Assembly (NCBI GenBank): GCA_003635265.1
Contig: PYIZ01000036.1
Coordinates: forward strand, 1-35,986
From: Candidatus Poribacteria bacterium
GTDB taxonomy: Bacteria > Poribacteria > WGA-4E > PCPOR2b
Direction of reading: 5' to 3'
Length of the DNA: 35,986 nucleotides
Notes under the pieces: model-generated
Databases searched by the model: none
Told to the model about the DNA's origin: nothing
The model's input: the letters and a program-made list of their open reading frames with translations, nothing else
Program-made: the position numbers and the translations under genes
Shown here: in pieces, positions 32,633-35,986 of the stretch
Layout: each line of letters opens with the position of its first letter
How positions within the stretch are numbered: the first letter of the stretch is position 1

Positions 32633-35029
32633 ATGAACGTAAGTATCAAATGGTTAAAAGAATATGTCGATTTCGATCTATCTCCTGAAGCACTCGCGGA
32701 GCGTTTGCTAATGCTCGGTATGGAAATCGAATCCATCAAACGGCTTGGAGAGGGACTGGATCGGGTGGTCGTCGGCAGAATCAATACTGTGGATAAGCAC
32801 CCACAGGCGGACAAGCTAGTCCTATGCAACGTTGATGTTGGGTCTGGTACAGATGCACAAATCGTCTGTGGTGCCCCGAACGCACGCGAAGGGTTGGTTG
32901 CCCCTGTTGCGCTCATCGGCGCACAGTTGCCCAACGGATTGACGATTAAGCGGGCAAAAATCCGGGGTGAGGAATCGCAAGGGATGCTCTGCTCAGAGCA
33001 GGAATTGGCGATTTCAGATGAGGCGTCAGGCTTGATGGAACTCCCCGAGGACATGCAGATAGGCACATCGATTGTAGAGGCACTCGGTTTGGACGACGTT
33101 GTTCTAGAACTTGAGATCACACCCAATCGCCCGGATTGTCTTAGCATGATCGGGGTCGCTAGGGAGATTAGCGTGGTCACGGGAAATCCACTCGGGTTGC
33201 CCGAAGTAAATGTCCATGAGGGACTGATAGATATCCACGATCTCACCAGCGTAACGATTGAAGCGGTAGATCTCTGTCCACGTTACGCAGCACGAGTTAT
33301 TCAAGGGGTCAAAATCGCGCCTTCCCCCGCTTGGCTACAACGTCGGCTCGAAGCCGTCGGTGTTGGAACAATTAACAACATCGTTGATATTACCAATTAT
33401 GTCCTGATGGAATACGGACACCCCTTGCACGCTTTTGATTATCATCGATTAGGAGAAAACCGGATTGTTGTCCGCCGCGCCAAGCCGGGTGAGAAATTGA
33501 AAACAATTGATGCAGAAGAACGCGAACTGACCCCCGATATGCTTGTCATTGCCGATGCAGAGAACCCAGTTGCGCTGGCTGGTGTGATGGGTGGATTCGA
33601 TTCGGAGATTACCGATCAGACAGTCGATGTGCTGCTTGAAAGTGCTTACTTCGACCCACCAAGTATCCGGAAAACGTCAAAGGCTTTGGGTATGCACACC
33701 GAAGCTTCTCATCGATTTGAACGTGGCGCAGACCCGGAAGGTGTTATCCCATCTATCAACCGTGCGGCACAACTCATCGCAGAAATCGCCGGTGGGGAGG
33801 TCTGTTCAGGAATTGTCGATGTCTATCCAGGCGAGCGAGAAGCTATCAATATTAAACTCCGTCCAGAGCGCGTCAACTTTGTATTGGGAACCGAAATCGG
33901 TGAGGATGAAATGAGGGACATCCTGACTCGCCTTGGCTTCACTGTGTCCGATACGTTTGAAGTTACAGTCCCTACCTTCCGCCCCGATGTGAACCAAGAA
34001 ATTGATCTAGTCGAGGAGATTGTGCGTGTATACGGCTTCGATAATATCCCAACCACGCTGCCAAGAGGCGACATCCCTATTCCGAAGGTGGACCCAAAAG
34101 AAAATCTGCGTGAACATGTGAAAACGTATCTCCTACAATGCGGCATGATGGAGGCGATGAATTACGCATTCTATCATCCGGACGTTTTCGATCGCATCCG
34201 CCTCGAATCAACAGATCCACTCCGCCAAGCGGTTCAAATTGCTAATCCATTGACCGAAGATCAGTCGATCATGCGAACAACCCTGCTTCCCAGCTTGCTT
34301 GCAAACGCCCAGCGTAACCGGAACCATCAGATCAACGATGTGCAGTTCTTTGAGTGCAGCAAAGTCTTTACTCCTAACGGAACGAATGAATACCCTAATG
34401 AACCTGAACGCGTTGCAGGGATTATAGCGGGTAATCTCGGCGCGGGTATATATGGCGATCCGCTCCATCCAGCAGACTTCTTCGATATCAAAGGGGTCGT
34501 CGAAGGTATGCTAAACCGATGCGGCATATCAGATTATATCATCGCCCACACCGAGCATCCAGCCTTCCATCCCGGACGCCGGGCAGAAATCCGCATTGAA
34601 GATAAATCGCTGTGCGTATTCGGTGAAGTCCATCCGGAGGTGCTGGAAAATTACGACCTGACCCACAAGGCTTATCTGTTTGAACTCGATTTCGAAAAAT
34701 TGGTTGGTGTGTTTGAACCGACGAAACAATTTGAGCCTATCCCAATCTACCCCAGTGTCAATCGGGATCTAGCAATTGTGCTAGATGCGGAGACACCTGC
34801 CAGTCGTCCGACTGAAATCATTAAATCTGCCGGCGGCGAGTTAGTCTCTGGGTTACACCTGTTCGATGTCTACACAGGCGAGCAGGTGCCCCAAGGGAAG
34901 AAAAGTTTGGCGTTTGCAATTGAATATCGTTCGACGACGGAGACCCTTACGGATGAAATTGTTGATAGAGTTCACGGCAGGATCTTAGAACAGTTAGAAC
35001 GGGAATTGGGGGCGACACTGCGTAGTTAA
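32633..35029 (+). CDS. pheT: Phenylalanyl-tRNA synthetase beta subunit
   Basis: 798 residues, the full bacterial length. It begins MNVSIKWLKEYVDFDL. A tRNA-binding OB domain (about 40-150) has CGAPNAREGLVAPVA. The B3/4 editing domain includes ARVIQGVKIAPSPAWLQ and VDITNYVLMEYGHPLHAFD. The B5 domain is near 400-470. A catalytic-like core has EEIVRVYGFDNIP and NPLTEDQSIMRTTLLPSLL. A C-terminal FDX-ACB domain ends the protein (about 705-797, YPSVNRDLAIVLD to GRILEQLERELGATLR). GGAGG precedes the ATG. It ends 33 bases before the second tnpB element and has no clear terminator of its own. Confidence 0.98.
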   Translation: MNVSIKWLKEYVDFDLSPEALAERLLMLGMEIESIKRLGEGLDRVVVGRINTVDKHPQADKLVLCNVDVGSGTDAQIVCGAPNAREGLVAPVALIGAQLPNGLTIKRAKIRGEESQGMLCSEQELAISDEASGLMELPEDMQIGTSIVEALGLDDVVLELEITPNRPDCLSMIGVAREISVVTGNPLGLPEVNVHEGLIDIHDLTSVTIEAVDLCPRYAARVIQGVKIAPSPAWLQRRLEAVGVGTINNIVDITNYVLMEYGHPLHAFDYHRLGENRIVVRRAKPGEKLKTIDAEERELTPDMLVIADAENPVALAGVMGGFDSEITDQTVDVLLESAYFDPPSIRKTSKALGMHTEASHRFERGADPEGVIPSINRAAQLIAEIAGGEVCSGIVDVYPGEREAINIKLRPERVNFVLGTEIGEDEMRDILTRLGFTVSDTFEVTVPTFRPDVNQEIDLVEEIVRVYGFDNIPTTLPRGDIPIPKVDPKENLREHVKTYLLQCGMMEAMNYAFYHPDVFDRIRLESTDPLRQAVQIANPLTEDQSIMRTTLLPSLLANAQRNRNHQINDVQFFECSKVFTPNGTNEYPNEPERVAGIIAGNLGAGIYGDPLHPADFFDIKGVVEGMLNRCGISDYIIAHTEHPAFHPGRRAEIRIEDKSLCVFGEVHPEVLENYDLTHKAYLFELDFEKLVGVFEPTKQFEPIPIYPSVNRDLAIVLDAETPASRPTEIIKSAGGELVSGLHLFDVYTGEQVPQGKKSLAFAIEYRSTTETLTDEIVDRVHGRILEQLERELGATLRS

Positions 35030-35144
35030 GCAGCACCGCAGGGTTTACCTAATCTTGCGGGCAATGCCCCATCCCTTTAGGGTGGGAGCAATTGGGGCGA
35101 AGCCTATGTAGCCCGCCAATCTCTATTTGTTGTGTAAAGACTGG

Positions 35145-35173
35145 TTGAATGTGTATGTGAAATATGGTATACT
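35145..35173 (+). promoter_or_regulatory. Predicted promoter of the second tnpB element
   Basis: TTGAAT (35145-35150), a 17-base spacer and TATACT (35168-35173), matching copy 1 in place and spacing. Its retention suggests the deleted copy is still transcribed. Confidence 0.6.
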
Positions 35174-35186
35174 TATCTTGTCTTTC

Positions 35187-35228
35187 GTGGGAGAGGTTCA
35201 CGCCACCGCCCGGTGGTGTCTCCCGCAC
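35187..35228 (+). other. Two-stem structured leader of the second element
   Basis: The inner hairpin CCACCG (35203-35208) pairs with CGGTGG (35211-35216), and the outer stem GGGAGA (35189-35194) pairs with TCTCCC (35219-35224). The base pairs differ from copy 1 (4513-4546), but the layout is the same. Confidence 0.55.
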
Positions 35229-35266
35229 GCCTTGAACCGGATATGACAGATAGAAAGACCCTTCCA

Positions 35267-35823
35267 ATGAAAACCTACAAGTTCAAAATGTATTCCAATC
35301 ACGGTAATCGTGAATTGCATAAAATGATTGATAGCCATGCTCACGTATGGAATCACTTTGTGGCGTTGTGTCGCCGGTACTATGCAATCTACGGCACATA
35401 TCCGGGCAAAAAAGCACTGATGCGGCACCTGACCAAGTTGAAAAGACTTGCCAGATTGTTCCATTGGAATCTGCTTCCAAGTCAATCGTTGCAAGATGTA
35501 ATAGACCGACTGGATAAAGCGTATACCCAAAGGTTTCTGATTGGGGTTTCTATGACTTCGTGCAGAAACTGAAGTATATTGATTCTAAGAAACCGAATCG
35601 TGAAGTCCGATTCATAGATAAGTGGTATCCATCAAGCCGCACCTGTCACGTCTGCGGCATAGTTAATCAAGGGTTGAACCTTCGTGATAGAACATGGCAA
35701 TGTCCAAATTGCCACACACAGTTGGATAGAGACCGCAATGCGGCAATCAATATCCATAGGGTAGGGGCATCTACCCTCTCAGAAGAGGTTGTAAGTCCCA
35801 GTTCACCGGGCCAACCTCGTTGA
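35267..35823 (+). pseudogene. tnpB: tnpB, central part deleted and frame broken
   Basis: The first 88 or so residues (MKTYKFKMYSNHGNREL to DKAYTQ) match the intact TnpB. Near 35530 the sequence jumps to what corresponds to residue 286 or so, in another frame, and continues GFYDFVQKLKYIDSKK through the zinc finger (CHVCG, CPNC) and the DRDRNAAINI motif. The lost part holds RuvC motifs I and II, so no nuclease can be made. The 3' end, where the omegaRNA scaffold would lie, is well kept. Confidence 0.88.
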
Positions 35824-35893
35824 TAGAGCGATTCGACAGCCTATAGGGGAACGGGTGAGAATCCGCACCCTTTAGGGTGTGGGAGTATGTCAA
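35745..35893 (+). ncRNA. Candidate omegaRNA scaffold of the deleted copy
   Basis: The right end keeps CCTATAGG and a clean CACCC-TTTA-GGGTG hairpin before GTCAA, with better pairing than copy 1. If processed, its guide would start at 35894 (CGGTGCCACCATCTTC). The start coordinate is a guess. The last 90 bases of the window hold nothing else I can name. Confidence 0.4.
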
Positions 35894-35986
35894 CGGTGCC
35901 ACCATCTTCTCTTAGATTTGGTTTCCGGTAGGTGGGGCTGGAGGGATTTTTCGGAGCGTAGGGATTTGAGCAGGCTCGATATTTCC

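Larger units (their letters stand above)
35063..35893 (+). mobile_element. Internally deleted IS605-type tnpB element (second copy)
   Basis: It shares both ends with the element at 4405-5797 (AATGCCCCATCCC at the left, GGGAGTATGTCAA at the right) and the same order of promoter, structured leader, gene and right-end hairpins. About 580 bases of the tnpB middle are lost. The sequence differs from copy 1 at many silent and leader positions, so it is a diverged relative and not a recent duplicate. CGGG (35058-35061) stands at the left flank, as in copy 1. It sits 33 bases past pheT. Confidence 0.8.

Noticed and set aside
32563..33246. 227-residue open frame on the minus strand within pheT
   Set aside because: Ser/Pro-rich shadow of a certain gene, with no ribosome site or motif.
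1..35986. CRISPR array or cas genes, given a Cas12-like nuclease
   Set aside because: No regularly spaced direct repeats are seen, and the nuclease is a transposon TnpB.

Overview
The window looks like a chromosomal stretch of an uncultivated, didermic bacterium. My best guess is Candidatus Poribacteria or a close relative, held at moderate confidence. Three things suggest this: a TonB-dependent receptor remnant (outer membrane); a dense set of sugar-phosphate isomerase/epimerase, Gfo/Idh/MocA, amidohydrolase, DapA-like and SGNH genes; and a very large multi-pass membrane protein resembling a family common in Poribacteria and Planctomycetes. No rRNA or tRNA gene is present to settle the phylum. 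There is no CRISPR array, prophage or recognisable defence island.

Layout. 1-4275: the tail of a Kelch protein, a TIM-barrel isomerase, a YHYH/Cys-rich envelope protein, an amidohydrolase, and a TonB-dependent receptor that has lost its middle. 4405-5797: a complete tnpB-only IS200/IS605-type element. 5889-9110: a rhodanese, a second isomerase (minus strand) and an orphan ABC-2-like permease. 9289-13242: a Gfo/Idh/MocA oxidoreductase, an unusual ferredoxin/membrane/Hsp20-like fusion, and bioA. 13274-17022 (minus): a three-gene unit of hydroxyacid dehydrogenase, a deoxyhypusine-synthase-like protein and a GH36-like lipoprotein. 17314-22390 (plus): the large membrane protein, then tatA-tatC-zinc-ribbon protein and an amidase. 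22604-26088 (minus): a membrane protein, then purF, a two-TM protein and purM. 26416-29909 (plus): SGNH hydrolase, DapA-like protein, FAD-linked oxidase and a small membrane protein. 30130-35029: the translation cluster infC-rpmI-rplT followed by a T-box-controlled pheS-pheT. 35063-35893: a second, internally deleted copy of the tnpB element.

Regulation is unusually legible. infC appears to start at a rare AUU codon, with a GTG decoy lying inside its Shine-Dalgarno sequence. pheST has a canonical T-box with a UUC specifier and a terminator. Both tnpB copies share a promoter, a structured leader whose stems are kept by different bases, and a structured right end that probably corresponds to the omegaRNA scaffold. 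Clean sigma70-type promoters precede tatA, the SGNH gene, the ferredoxin fusion and the minus-strand membrane protein.

The items most worth follow-up are the ferredoxin fusion, the paired full and deleted tnpB elements with their shared RNA structures, the deoxyhypusine-synthase-like operon, and the infC start. All functional calls come from reading motifs by eye; no database search was run.
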